64,000 nt of DNA from Pseudomonas graminis (GTDB taxonomy: Bacteria; Pseudomonadota; Gammaproteobacteria; Pseudomonadales; Pseudomonadaceae). Under the pieces are notes generated by a model that worked only from the letters and a program-made list of their open reading frames with translations, did not search any database and was not told the origin of the DNA. The number at the start of each line of letters is the position of its first letter. The first letter of the stretch is position 1. Shown piece by piece: positions 43,149 to 52,531 of this stretch. The translations under genes were made by a program, and so were the position numbers. Where the stretch lies: NCBI RefSeq assembly GCF_004364335.1, contig NZ_SOCR01000009.1:286204-350203 (forward strand). Reading direction: 5' to 3'.

Positions 43149-44108
43149 TTAGAAGGCGTAAGTGAGCGCCAGGGTGGACATCGTCGTCCTGGCCGACTGG
43201 CTGCTGGCGTTGCCCTCCACACGGAAGCGATCACCGCTCTGGGTATCGTTGATCAGGGTGCTGCCTTTAGTCTCCGCGTACACCTGATGATCCACCCCGG
43301 CTTTCAGTGAAAGCTGCGGGTTGACGTGATAAGTCAGCGCTACAGCCAGGCTGTGCATACGCCCGCTGTTGCCGTTCTCGCCCTTGTAGTTCACACCCGT
43401 CAGGTGATGGCGATCCTGATCCCGCCCCTTGACCCACTGGCTGTATTTGAATCGGCTTTCCAGGGTCCAGTTGCGTAAATGATAGATGCCAACCAGTCCG
43501 AGATAGGGCGTGTCGTAGGTCTGCTGATAGGAAATGGCCTTCTCACCCGCCGGGAATTCCCCTGACTCATCGCGGAACCCTTCGCCCGACGAATAGGTAT
43601 AGCGTCCGCCTCTCGCGTGCCAGCCAAACTGGTTACGCTGATAGCCAAGCATTACGCCCAAGGCCAAGTCATCGCGCTTGAGCGCCCAGGCGGTGGCGGC
43701 AAATTCAGCTTGCCAGGCTGTTGCCACTCGTGTGTCCGGATGGTCCGAATAGTCACTCCAGTCGGCCTGCTCACCGTCCACCCAATCGTAATCCTTCATG
43801 TGGCCATCGCCCTTTGCCACTCGCGTCCAGCCGTTCAGATCAAGGGAAAGCCAATTCGCCGGCTGGTAGTTCAAACCCAGGTGCAGCGTCGGCACCTGCT
43901 TCATGCTCCAGTTCAGCTGGCTGATCTTCTTTCCACTGTACGGGTCATAAACCCTTTCCCGCGCCTGCCCGTTGAGCAAGCCGACACCCACGGTTGCCTC
44001 AACCGCCCCCAGCTGAAACTGCTCCTCGCGGGTCGTCTGCGCCTCGGCAAACGCCTCGGTGCCCAATGCAGCCAGCCCGAGCCACAACAGCGTTTTCCTA
44101 CCCTTCAT
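43149..44108 (-). CDS. Omptin-family outer-membrane protease
   Basis: A 319-residue ten-strand beta-barrel protease of the OmpT/Pla family, facing outward and cleaving at basic residues. Seen: a signal peptide (KTLLWLGLAALGTEAFAEA), catalytic Asp pair D106 and D108 in GHMKDYDWVD, the Asp-His pair D232 and H234 in GRDQDRHHL, the family blocks SDHPDT, ARGGRYTYSSGEGFRDESG and FPAGEKAISYQQ, and a C-terminal Phe for barrel insertion. Spacing of catalytic residues matches OmpT within three positions. ATG at 44108 follows GCGGAG. Omptins are best known in Enterobacteria; one with intact residues in Pseudomonas is notable. It could cleave host defence peptides or surface proteins. Confidence 0.9.
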   Translation of the reverse strand: MKGRKTLLWLGLAALGTEAFAEAQTTREEQFQLGAVEATVGVGLLNGQARERVYDPYSGKKISQLNWSMKQVPTLHLGLNYQPANWLSLDLNGWTRVAKGDGHMKDYDWVDGEQADWSDYSDHPDTRVATAWQAEFAATAWALKRDDLALGVMLGYQRNQFGWHARGGRYTYSSGEGFRDESGEFPAGEKAISYQQTYDTPYLGLVGIYHLRNWTLESRFKYSQWVKGRDQDRHHLTGVNYKGENGNSGRMHSLAVALTYHVNPQLSLKAGVDHQVYAETKGSTLINDTQSGDRFRVEGNASSQSARTTMSTLALTYAF

Positions 44109-44337
44109 CACCCACTCCGCACTCTTCTTATTAAGAATTTTGTCCAGCGCCGCACGCATCTGAACAAGGAGCGAAAGGATGAAGCGCCGCGAAGGAAATC
44201 TCTGCCGGGCGGTTCCGAAGGATTTGCGTGAAAGCTAAACGTTGGGGTTGGGAAATTGCCTACACGCGAGCTGGGATGCCGTCGCTCCAGGTTTGTTTCG
44301 GACGTTGGCTATTAAGACCTGCCATTCATCCAGGCTT

Positions 44338-45045
44338 TTAGAGGCTCAGGTCTTTCACGATGGCTTCATCGACGATTTTCGAGATGCCATCCAGAGCAGT
44401 GCGTAAAAGCTCCGGCTCCGTGCGGTAACGTTTGGGCTGATAGCCGAACGTGTTGCCGCCATTGAATGCTGAGATGTATTCAGTTCGCTGCCAGATCAAT
44501 TGGTTGCCACGCTTCATGCTGCCGGTGACAGTGATCGTCGGATAAACGACGCTGCTAAACCCCTGGGTTAACGCAAAGCCCCAGTTGTTGACGGTCAGAA
44601 GAACCTCCGCGTCCGCCGGGTCATGCTCGCCAACCACCTTGAAACGGCCGGTCCCGGACAACTGCTCCTCGAATCGCTGTTTCACCATGCTGCCAAGGTC
44701 GATGTTGGCAGTGTTGAGGTTGTAGATGATCGCCTCAACCGTGGACATCGATGCCAGATCGCCGGCTTTATAGCCCGCCGCAAAACCGGCGCCGCTCATC
44801 GCGGCCGTTGCCAGGTGAGAGGCATTCGTCGCTGCTCCCACCGCCACGCCCGCCCCTGCGCCCAGCGCCGCACCCCACGCCTGCTCTCGGCCCATGTAGG
44901 TGATGTCTTTGGTGGACCAGACAACTGGGAGGATTTTGACGGTGTGGATCTGGGAGCGGTATTCAGGTTTGAATTTCTGATTGGTGCAGCCGGTGATGAT
45001 GAGTGTGAAGAGAGCCAGGGTTACTAGTTTGTGGAGCAGACGCAT
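44338..45045 (-). CDS. Glycine-zipper lipoprotein of unknown function
   Basis: A 235-residue lipoprotein with lipobox IITGC (Cys20). Residues 56-100 form a glycine-zipper-like hydrophobic stretch (GAALGAGAGVAVGAATNASH; AAMSGAGFAAGYKAGDL) that may insert in or span a membrane. The C-terminal half contains a DUF-like alpha/beta domain with AEVLLTVNNWGFAL. I do not recognise the family. It is monocistronic; about 230 bp separate it from the omptin start and no regulatory motif stands out there. Confidence 0.75.
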   Translation of the reverse strand: MRLLHKLVTLALFTLIITGCTNQKFKPEYRSQIHTVKILPVVWSTKDITYMGREQAWGAALGAGAGVAVGAATNASHLATAAMSGAGFAAGYKAGDLASMSTVEAIIYNLNTANIDLGSMVKQRFEEQLSGTGRFKVVGEHDPADAEVLLTVNNWGFALTQGFSSVVYPTITVTGSMKRGNQLIWQRTEYISAFNGGNTFGYQPKRYRTEPELLRTALDGISKIVDEAIVKDLSL

Positions 45046-45404
45046 TTGTTGACATCCTGTTGTTTAGTTGACATCTCATCTGAGATCGCGGCGAGGGGTT
45101 TGGTTTTTGAGCTCGCTGCCCTAAGGGTTTGATTGCCCACGTAACAAATCGGCCGGCCTTCCTAATCCTAAAGGCTGAGGGCTTGGTAATTTATCTACCT
45201 TGTCGCTGCCCGCTTAGAGAGTTCACGCGAGCTGATATCGACTCTGTTACTTCGCGTGCAGCAGCGACATGCCTGTCTGTTAGACCGACACGTGTATTCT
45301 TTGTACAGTTATAGAAAATGAATGTGTCTCACAGACTTATGACAAGCCTATCGCAGGGCGCAACTATTTTTCGCAGTGTAGATATAAGGGGTCCATCACC
45401 ATTT

Positions 45405-45460
45405 ATCGCAGTCGGTGGGAATCGCCGCAGCGCCATCGCCTGAATGACCGCTAGCACCCG
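45405..45460 (-). pseudogene. Relic of a cdiA pretoxin region
   Basis: Minus-strand codons here read SGHSGDGAAAIPTD, matching STSGYSGDGAAAIPTD of the truncated cdiA (near 47280-47330); the DNA is about 85% identical over 50 bp and then homology stops. It marks the far edge of the CDI region. The rest of 45046-45624 has no gene; it carries three copies of a GGTCCGTCCCC-like repeat. Confidence 0.7.
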
Positions 45461-45624
45461 GACGGGGAGATTAAGGAGTCCGTCCCATTTTTTATTATAT
45501 TTCCCTCACTTAAACTTAATAACAAAGGTATCCGTCCCCTTTTATCCCGCCCCCTTTCATCTGCCCCTTTTTTCTATCGATCAACCTAGCTGAAATTCAA
45601 AATATGCGAAAATGTGGCTAACCG

Positions 45625-46035
45625 TTAATTCACACCGCTGTAGGGATCTGAAACTGAATCACCAAACTCGGAAATAGCGAGTGAAACCTCATTAAAAGCT
45701 TTCGGCGACACATCTGTTTCCTTTAAAGACCTCAGAAACATGCTACATCGTTCAAGCCCCAACCTAACCATAATACCAATGAAGTTTTCAACCAACTCTA
45801 AATCATCACCATCCCATGCGGATATTAAATGGTCTTCAATCCGTGCTTTGAGACAAGGGCTTAAGACGCTATAGGTATGCCACTGCCTTTCAGCAAGCTC
45901 CATCAATGGCTTAATAAACCAAACACTATCAAATCTTTGGCCTTCTAGAAAATTTAACAACCCTTGAAACTCAGCCTCAACTTCATCGACCGTCATTGAG
46001 TCTGGCAATGTAGAATAATAAGCACAGGTATTCAT
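45625..46035 (-). CDS. Orphan CDI immunity-like protein
   Basis: A 136-residue soluble, acidic, mostly helical protein without a signal peptide that I cannot assign to a family. Its place in a row of minus-strand small genes, each AT-rich and each next to cdiA-CT remnants, makes an immunity role the best guess. Its toxin is missing; only a 50 bp pretoxin relic lies downstream. No clear ribosome site precedes the ATG (AAAT). Confidence 0.55.
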   Translation of the reverse strand: MNTCAYYSTLPDSMTVDEVEAEFQGLLNFLEGQRFDSVWFIKPLMELAERQWHTYSVLSPCLKARIEDHLISAWDGDDLELVENFIGIMVRLGLERCSMFLRSLKETDVSPKAFNEVSLAISEFGDSVSDPYSGVN

Positions 46036-46257
46036 ATTTAAGAACCTACCGGAATGTGTGTCACATCAGGAGGCTTCCTATACGGACCTCCCTCTTTGAA
46101 TTAAGGGGTCCGTCCCCTTTTATCCCTTGGGAAATTTGGCCTGTCCAAGTCTTTAAAGCAGCATCTTCTTTTGACATTCCACTCGCGATATTTCGAGATA
46201 TTGAGCAGTATTAATAAAAAATGGGGTCCACCCCCTTTGATTCTCCTTTTTAGCAAA

Positions 46258-46569
46258 CTAACCTTTAACCAGAACAAACTCAAGAAAAAGACTCTGACTT
46301 GGCAAACCACTCAATATTCGCTTGCTAGCCGCTAGTGATTCAGCAAGAAAGCACTCGTCACTGAGCGATGCCGAAAAATCTACAATACAATCCATATCTG
46401 GGATCCGCTGATCACCCCTGATTTCAAAACCCTCCATACCCAAAACCGCAATATCATTTTTTTCACAATATTCAACAAGCCCAATTCCATCTGCGATATC
46501 GAACAAAGGGACCCCTTCCCATATCAATGTAGGAATCACAGGCAAATCCTTGATAGAAACTTCTTTCAT
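46258..46569 (-). CDS. cdiI: Immunity protein for the colicin-E5-type CdiA tip
   Basis: A 103-residue acidic cytosolic protein beginning MKEVSIKDLPVIPTLIWEGV, starting 2 bp after the cdiA stop, the classic CdiI position. It should block the tRNase by occupying its anticodon-binding cleft, as ImmE5 does; sequence likeness to ImmE5 (83 residues) is not obvious to me. The ATG at 46569 is used because upstream in-frame codons lie in cdiA. AT-rich like its neighbours. Confidence 0.75.
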   Translation of the reverse strand: MKEVSIKDLPVIPTLIWEGVPLFDIADGIGLVEYCEKNDIAVLGMEGFEIRGDQRIPDMDCIVDFSASLSDECFLAESLAASKRILSGLPSQSLFLEFVLVKG

Positions 46570-46571
46570 AA

Positions 46572-49500
46572 TCAATCCCATGGGGCGACCCACTTAGGGT
46601 CATTCTTATTGGAGACTTGAACAATAGCGCCTGTACGGTCGTTCCTCACTACGTAGGAGCCATCTTTAGCAATATACCCGGTAGCCGGATCATTTAGACG
46701 GCTTCCTGACACGGTATCAAACCGAGTATCTTTCGTCACAACCGTTTTTATCGGTTTATCTATAGCATCCTGTATAGAGCTTTCTGTCCAGCCTCTCTTA
46801 CCCATCTGATCGACAATTTTGGGCTCAATCGTTATAGATAGTCCTTTTGACTCCAGACCGCCGGCAACGTCACCAACGCCATCTACAGCTTGCCCGCCAA
46901 CAGTGGTAGTTGGTGAAGGATAATTCCCAGTTAGCTGTCCACTATAAGGACCTTCGGAGGTGGTCCACTCAGGCGTACCGGTCGAACCCTTTGTGCTCGT
47001 ACCAGCCTGCGCTAAATCTGCGGCTCCGTTTGATCCTGCTTTCGCCTCGGCCGCCGCTAGGGTTGCCGCACGTTTCTCCGCGAGGAGGGCCAGCATGCCT
47101 TTCGCACCGACGCCGCCCAGCATACCCAGCACAAGATCGCCATCAATCAGAGGGACTATGCCCCCTCCCAACAGGGTACTCAGTTGCTGGTATTGCTCCT
47201 GCGCCCCAATGTTCACGCCGCTCAACGAGCCGATTTCATTCTGATACTGGAGCGCGGTGCCAGGCCCAAATTGTTTCACCCAGTCGGTGGGTATCGCCGC
47301 AGCTCCGTCGCCTGAATAACCGCTAGTACTCGGACTGAACAGTGCCGAATCTGCATATTGCTTTGAGGTCGACGAGAACGCGTAGACCTTGTCCCCGTCG
47401 GCGATAATCGGCGTTCCATCGGCCCATGTAAGCGCTATTTTTTCACTTTGAAGACGGGATATCGACGCGCCGACAGTCTTCAAATCGTCCAGCAGATTGA
47501 GCTTCTCTGGATTAGTGTTGCTAGCTGTGCCGAGAATGGCTTTCAAACGCGCGGCGTCAGACGCATCGACTTCCGCACTCGCGTAGAAGTTAAGCAAGGT
47601 TTGCCAGGACATCCCTGAATTGCTTTTGCCCTGCTGATCTAGTTTCTGAGCTTCTGCGACCAGCGCCTTTTGCTCAAACGTGTGCAGTTGACGGTTATAG
47701 GTCGTTGCGTACTGTGCAATCTCAGCGCCTTTGGCGACGTCGCCACCCACTGCCGCTGCAGCCACGAGCCCTGTCAGCTTCGAGGCCATCACTTCGAGTT
47801 GTTTGTCACCTCCCACCATGCTGCTCAGTACATTGATCAGTGCCTCGTTCGCACCAGCAGCAGCGGCTCCCGTTTTGAAATCCCCGCCGGTGGCTTCGGC
47901 GAGCAACCCGCCCACCAGCGCGTGCGCCATCACTTTTTGAGGGCTGCCTTCGGCGTACTTGCCCAACGCCCAGTCGCCGACCATCTTGAAGCCGATGGCC
48001 ATACCAATATTGCTAGCCTGACCTACCAGCGCATTACCGAGATTGTCTGAGTAGCTGCCCCCATTGATCACGGTATTAACGAACGCATCAGACGCTGACT
48101 TCATCAAGACGATTTGAGCGCTGCTGAGGTTGAAGCCCAGCGAAGCAGGGTCATAGCCAGGCATGACACCGGCCATCGCCGCAGAGGTGAGATATCCCTT
48201 TATTGACTGGGAGGACGTAATGTCTTTTACCGTCGCCCCGAGGTTGCCTTTGTTATTGATGACGCTGACGGCGGCGGTGCTAGCCATCGACGTCAAGGCC
48301 GCAGTGGCTACCATATTCCCAAGGCCTGCAGTCGTTGCGCTCACACCTGCCGTTGCGGTAGTGGCTGCGGCCATGGTCGTACCGGCCTGAGCGCCCGCCA
48401 TTGCGCCTACTGCGCCGCTTGCAACTCCAGCGGTCAGGGCAGTCACAATAATGATGATTGCCAGCATCGCGCCCTGGCCCAGACTCGAGCTGCTGTACTT
48501 ATAGGCGTCGTGGGTTTCCTTGATCAGCTTCCAGTCAACATCCCCCCGCTTCTCCGCATCCTTCAACCAGGCCAGTTCTGGATCAGCCTTGACCATTGCA
48601 TCAATTGCCTGGCTTACCGTCTGCTGATTAACCTGCTTGACCTCAATATGCAGGCCGTCCACTGCGTTGATTGCCACAGCGCCTTTGGCGATCAGCTCAC
48701 TCTGGCGCAGCGTCTCATCGGTCTTGCCCTTACCGGACATGGAGTTCCACGCGAGGCTGGTGTTGCTCTTCTCATGATTCTCCTGATGCAGATCTTTTAC
48801 ACCCTCGAAGTTGATCGCCCCGCCGCTGTTAATCGTCAGGTCTTTACCGCTATTGAGCTTCGCGACCTGATACTGCTGATCACCGCCGCTGACGAGCACC
48901 AGGTTGCCGCCAGAGCTGATTTCACTACTGACGTTGGTGACTTGCGTCACTTCGTCGTGCTTGGTTTTCTTGGCGCCGAAGGAGCCTTTTTTCTTCATGT
49001 CGTACAGCGAGTAGTCGTTGTCCTGTGCCGCGAAAACACCGAGTTTGTCTCCGGCGGCGAGGTACGCCTCATCACCCGCAGTGATCCGACTGGAAATCAG
49101 TGTCAGATCCTGCCCGGCACTCACGGCAACACTGCCACCCGCCGTGATCTCGGTCTGAACCTGGCTGACGTGGTCTTCCTGCTTTTTGACCTTTTTGCTC
49201 TTGCTGTAGGAGTGCTCTTCATCCGCCGCCGAGCTGATCGTCACGTCTTCGGTCGCAGCCATGGCGATGTCGCGCTTGGCGTCGATCTGGCTGGCGATGG
49301 CGTTGATATCGCGTCCGGCTTGTACCGAGAGGTCGCGGCCTGCGCTGACGGTCGAGCCGATCTGGGTGATGTCGCTGCTGGTGTGTTTGCTGTTCAGCAC
49401 GAGGCTGTCAGTCAATTGGGTTGCGGCGGTGTTGACGTCTCGGCCGGCGTTCAGCGCCATGTCGCGGCCGGCTTGCAAGGTGCTGCCGATGTTGTTGATG

Positions 49501-49646
49501 TCTCGCCCGGCAGAGACGCTCAGGTCATTGGCCGCTTCGATGCGCGCTGCGTTGTCGGCGTACTCCTTGTGCAGTTGGCCTCGCACGTCGCTGTCCAGCG
49601 AAGTGACGCTGCGCTCGTTGGTGACATCGCCGCCGATGGCGGTCAC
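46572..49646 (-). pseudogene. cdiA: 5'-truncated cdiA ending in a colicin E5-type tRNase
   Basis: An open frame of 1,024 codons that lacks signal peptide, TPS domain and most of the stalk, so it cannot be exported on its own. Residues 1-140 are hemagglutinin repeats about 95% identical to the main cdiA; then a different stalk, a DUF637-like region (about 400-620) and pretoxin. The last 90 residues match the colicin E5 RNase: KRGWTESSIQDAI, RLNDPATGYI, DGSYVVRNDRTGAIVQVSN, DPKWV. E5 cleaves Tyr, His, Asn and Asp tRNAs in the anticodon. The frame opens at a GTG in the middle of the repeats; homology to the main gene ends abruptly at about 49661. Confidence 0.85.
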
Positions 49647-49661
49647 GGTGACGTCGCGACC
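49200..49661. repeat. Long repeat shared with the main cdiA (partner 60580-61045)
   Basis: About 460 bp coding for the same hemagglutinin repeats occurs here and at 60580-61045, same orientation, about 95% identical. The boundary at 49661 is sharp. It is the only long homology between the archived E5 tip and the expressed cdiA, and so the likely site of recombination. Confidence 0.85.
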
Positions 49662-49677
49662 GCTCTCGGCTCTTTAC

Positions 49678-49787
49678 CTACGTACGCTGCCAGTCCGGGT
49701 GGTAAGGATCAGCCCTCATTCCGTCCGTGATAGTGGTAAGGCTAGCCAGCTTGGGATCTGCCGCTGTCGCTTTTGCACTTTTCTCGC
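49678..49787 (-). pseudogene. Fragment at the start of a CdiA toxin tip
   Basis: Read on the minus strand directly after the stop of the 194-residue immunity gene: EKSAKATAADPKLASLTTIT, then DGMRADPYHPDWQRT and TAG. It begins at the shared linker GTGCAAAAGCGACAG. A one-base shift would continue as YVGKEPRAVAT, so the tip is frameshifted and then cut off at the junction with the truncated cdiA. Confidence 0.65.
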
Positions 49788-50372
49788 TTATATAAACCGA
49801 AGTTTCCAATAGTCATTGCCCGCCACTATCCAGTACCGCTCGCGAGCAGGGATCAAAAAGCTAAAATCAAAGCATTCAGCAGTCCAGTCAGAATAAGCTA
49901 GACTTTCATGACCACGCACGTCATCCATGTGCATAAAAATTTTTCTATCAAAATTTATGTAGAACCTAGGAAGCTTGGAATTAATAATATTGGCCTTTTC
50001 AAATAGGGCTGAGGACAAACCATCACCGGTTAAAAAATAATTTTCAACCTTTTCAAAGACTTCATAATCAGCCGCAATAAAATTTTTCAAATCGCCTGAA
50101 GACAAAATCTTTTCACTTGAATCATTTAGATACTGCGGAAAATTTTCCGACGTCATTTTCAAAATGCCGCCCCTGAAAATTTTACATGATTGTTCGTATT
50201 GCTCTTGTGTTATATCACCATCTTCAAGATAGGCACGATAGTCTTTTTCTGCGTCAAGAGAGAAATTATACTTTTCATCTATAATCCAATAACATTTTCC
50301 AAAGTGTACAAAAAAGCAGACACTTTTTTCTCCATTCCAAAGATCGTTAAAGACTGCCTGGTTCAACTTCAT
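49788..50372 (-). CDS. Orphan CDI immunity-like protein, 194 residues
   Basis: A 194-residue soluble protein rich in aromatic residues (FFVHFGKCYWIIDEKYNF; ERYWIVAGNDYWKLRFI). No signal peptide. I do not recognise the family. The neighbours on both sides are CDI remnants: a direct-repeat spacer upstream and a toxin-tip fragment immediately downstream, so it is most likely an immunity gene whose own toxin has been lost. AT-rich. Confidence 0.6.
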   Translation of the reverse strand: MKLNQAVFNDLWNGEKSVCFFVHFGKCYWIIDEKYNFSLDAEKDYRAYLEDGDITQEQYEQSCKIFRGGILKMTSENFPQYLNDSSEKILSSGDLKNFIAADYEVFEKVENYFLTGDGLSSALFEKANIINSKLPRFYINFDRKIFMHMDDVRGHESLAYSDWTAECFDFSFLIPARERYWIVAGNDYWKLRFI

Positions 50373-50500
50373 TTTTTGAACTCCTTGAAAAATTCAGCTT
50401 GTGTATACACACGGGCGTTACTCGAGTACTTTTCGAGTAGTGACTCCCAAACCTTGGGTAACTCATAAACAAAGGGGTTCGTCCCCTTTTATCGCGTGTT

Positions 50501-50730
50501 GTGTATTGAGATTTTGCCCCTGTTAAGGAGCGAAAAATCATGCTGAAAAAGGGCGTATTGAGCAGGTAGACCGTAGGTCGTAAGGATGGGTGCAAAAGGG
50601 GTGCAACCTGAGTGCAGAAAGGATGCAACCTGGTAGCAAAAGGGAAGCAAATAGATAGCAAAAGGGCTGCAAATCGGATGCAAAAACACTGACGTTAAGC
50701 CGGTGTTAAATAAAAAATAGAATTTCTACA
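50501..50730. repeat. Post-immunity spacer repeat, copy 2
   Basis: TGTATTGAGATTTTGCCCCT through GAGCAGGTAGACCGTAGGTC (about 90 bp) is about 93% identical to 56591-56680. Next come about ten AT-rich units of the TGCAAAAGGG/GGATGCAA kind spaced about 10-12 bp, then an imperfect hairpin (AACACCGGCTTAACGTCAGT on the minus strand) that ends near the next immunity stop. This is the same order as at 56591-56807. Confidence 0.8.
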
Positions 50731-50732
50731 GA

Positions 50733-51233
50733 TCAGCGACGCCAGAACGGTAACTCGTCAGAAGCAAGAGAGCTATACAAGTCTTCGGAACGATTTACAT
50801 CAAAAATATAGTCAGGCGCGTCGGTAAAGCCGATTCTTAAAGGGACGTACTCATTAAACTCTTTATAAAAAACATCTGAACATTCGACAGCATCAAAAAT
50901 AATTTTGAAGAAGCGAGCAAAGATATCAGCCAGAGTATTACCACTCAAAAGCAAACGAGTATTTTCCTCGTCCACCCCGAAAGCGCTTATATCAAAGCTA
51001 TCCGCAGGAATGCTATTAAACTCAGCCCTTACACTCTCTAAATCTATCTTTAACTCAGCCAGTTCGTTTTTGCTTAAAGAGCGGCAATAAAGCTTCTCTG
51101 TAACCAAGGGATACCTGCTTCCTCTTTTGCCGCCCTCAAGAAAAAACACAACTGACTTAAAAAAACAGTCAACGTCAGAGGCTGGACCTAAGACAGATAT
51201 TGTCATTGCGGCAAGAACACCTACATTTTTCAT
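50733..51233 (-). CDS. CDI immunity protein, Imm70-like
   Basis: A 166-residue protein whose N-terminal part (SVVFFLEGGKRGSRYPLVTE, then LYCRSLSKNELAELKIDLES) resembles the Imm70 immunity family. Its start overlaps the stop of the upstream toxin fragment by 4 bp, so toxin and immunity were translated together. It should bind the PD-(D/E)XK nuclease tip encoded just upstream. The family call is from memory of the consensus. Confidence 0.65.
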   Translation of the reverse strand: MKNVGVLAAMTISVLGPASDVDCFFKSVVFFLEGGKRGSRYPLVTEKLYCRSLSKNELAELKIDLESVRAEFNSIPADSFDISAFGVDEENTRLLLSGNTLADIFARFFKIIFDAVECSDVFYKEFNEYVPLRIGFTDAPDYIFDVNRSEDLYSSLASDELPFWRR

Positions 51234-51679
51234 TCTGCTTTAAACCTGATGGATGAGGGAGATATTGCCCCATTTGACTTATCAACTATTCCACGAACGA
51301 TTTGCGCACGCTGCACAGGCGTAACAGCTTGCCCTCGAATATCAATAACGACTTGCTGCTGCCTTCCTTGCGGTAAATTTTCAGCTCGCTGGAGGGCTTG
51401 CTTGGAAACATTACTAATCAATCCGCTTTGATTTTTTGCGATGTTGTAGTTTTTCACTTCAACACTGCATACGTTACCTACACACCAGTCTGGACGAACA
51501 CTACCCGAAGTGCCGTAAGGAACTTCTTGTCCATTTTTATAACTGACTTGTGGGCGAGCTCCAGCACCAAGATCAGCGCCGACATCAATTTCAGATTTTT
51601 GGGGTGTGGGACGAACAGGTGTCCCAGTAGAGGCAAGATCATCTACCTTTCCAGCAGCGCCACCTGTCGCTTTTGCACC
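51230..51679 (-). pseudogene. Displaced CdiA tip with PD-(D/E)XK nuclease motif
   Basis: An open frame of 150 codons without its own start, reading GAKATGGAAGKVDDLASTGT (the linker shared with the main cdiA), then a nuclease-like domain: SGSVRPDWCVGNVCSVEVKN carries the D and E-x-K of the PD-(D/E)XK fold, and QQQVVIDIRGQAVTPVQRAQ follows. It begins one base after the stop of the preceding immunity gene. It is a complete toxin tip cut off at the linker, thus silent unless recombined into cdiA. Confidence 0.8.
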
Positions 51680-51680
51680 A

Positions 51681-52151
51681 TTAAATTATCTGAAAAAATG
51701 TAACCACCGGACCATAGTCCTGATCCGAGTTAGAAACCAGCACACTAAATTCCTTATCAGCAAATTTCTCTCTTAAAACCAACCGCCACGATAATGCAAT
51801 AACCTCTGCCAACTGTTCGAACACCCTATCATCGACGTCCTCAGAACATCCTTCGAAGACATCATAAATATGCATGTGGTTAATCATTCGTTCAGTCGCT
51901 TGCAGATCGCCGTCGAATTGTTCTAGCCAAGATTCAACAACACCGCCATCATATTTACTTTCTAAAAAAACTCCACCTCCATCAACAATAAAATCAGGAA
52001 AAAAAAGCTTGCACGATAGCAATACATCCTCAGGGCTGCACTTATTACTTATATAGGAAAGTTCATCAATCTCGTCTTTTTTCGCCCACTCTGACTTCCA
52101 AGAGTCATAACGAACCAAGCCGATCATGGGATGAATTGTGCTAACTTTCAT
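51681..52151 (-). CDS. Orphan CDI immunity-like protein, 156 residues
   Basis: A 156-residue acidic protein (MKVSTIHPMIGLVRYDSWKS at the N-terminus). No signal peptide; family not recognised. Its ATG overlaps the TAA of the upstream toxin fragment by one base, the normal cdiA-cdiI geometry, so it is the immunity partner of that tip. It is followed at once by the linker of the next tip. Confidence 0.68.
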   Translation of the reverse strand: MKVSTIHPMIGLVRYDSWKSEWAKKDEIDELSYISNKCSPEDVLLSCKLFFPDFIVDGGGVFLESKYDGGVVESWLEQFDGDLQATERMINHMHIYDVFEGCSEDVDDRVFEQLAEVIALSWRLVLREKFADKEFSVLVSNSDQDYGPVVTFFQII

Positions 52152-52531
52152 TATGGAATCTCGTCAGATTTAGCGGGCCTTGGTGCTAATTTTGTCGAGG
52201 GCGATTGAACTCTAATCGTCCCGTCCGGCAATTTATTTCTACCGTACTCAATTACATGCGGTGTTTGCACATTCGCATGCGCGGCTCCAGTAACGTCAAC
52301 TCTCTTAACAATCATTCCCGCCGAATCATACACAGCATAGCTGGTAATGTTCCCTTGGTTATCCGCTCTATACACCGTTCCATTGACTGGCCCACCATCA
52401 AGTTTGAAACGTCCGCTTATCTGGGCTGCGTTTTGCAGCGGGCCGCCTGCAAGGTCGCTTGCATTGCGAGGCGCTGAAGGGGAATTTATTCCTTTTGCAC
52501 CAACAGTATCACCCGACGCGATTTTCGTTGT
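52151..52531 (-). pseudogene. Displaced CdiA tip, toxin family not certain
   Basis: An open frame of 126 codons from a TAG at 52532 to the immunity start. It reads SGDTVGAKGINSPSAPRNAS (linker-like), GRFKLDGGPVNGTVYRADNQ, then TPHVIEYGRNKLPDGTIRVQ and ends PRPAKSDEIP. The C-terminal part looks like a small RNase-type polymorphic toxin tip, but I cannot name the family. There is no start except internal GTG codons, so it is an archived tip. Upstream to 52684 there is no gene. Confidence 0.65.

Larger units (their letters stand above)
45387..46245. repeat. Dispersed quasi-palindrome of the AAGGGGTCCGTCCCCTTTTA type
   Basis: Copies or decayed copies lie near 45387, 45471, 45528, 46102 and 46223, and one more at 50471. 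The best copy (46102) reads AAGGGGTCCGTCCCCTTTTA, an almost perfect palindrome. They stand only in the spacers between immunity genes and toxin remnants, never in genes, so they may be terminators or scars of module exchange. Confidence 0.7.

Noticed and set aside
46572..49646. Truncated cdiA as a complete, working CdiA
   Set aside because: No signal peptide or TPS domain, start within hemagglutinin repeats and a sharp homology break upstream; it can work only after recombination.
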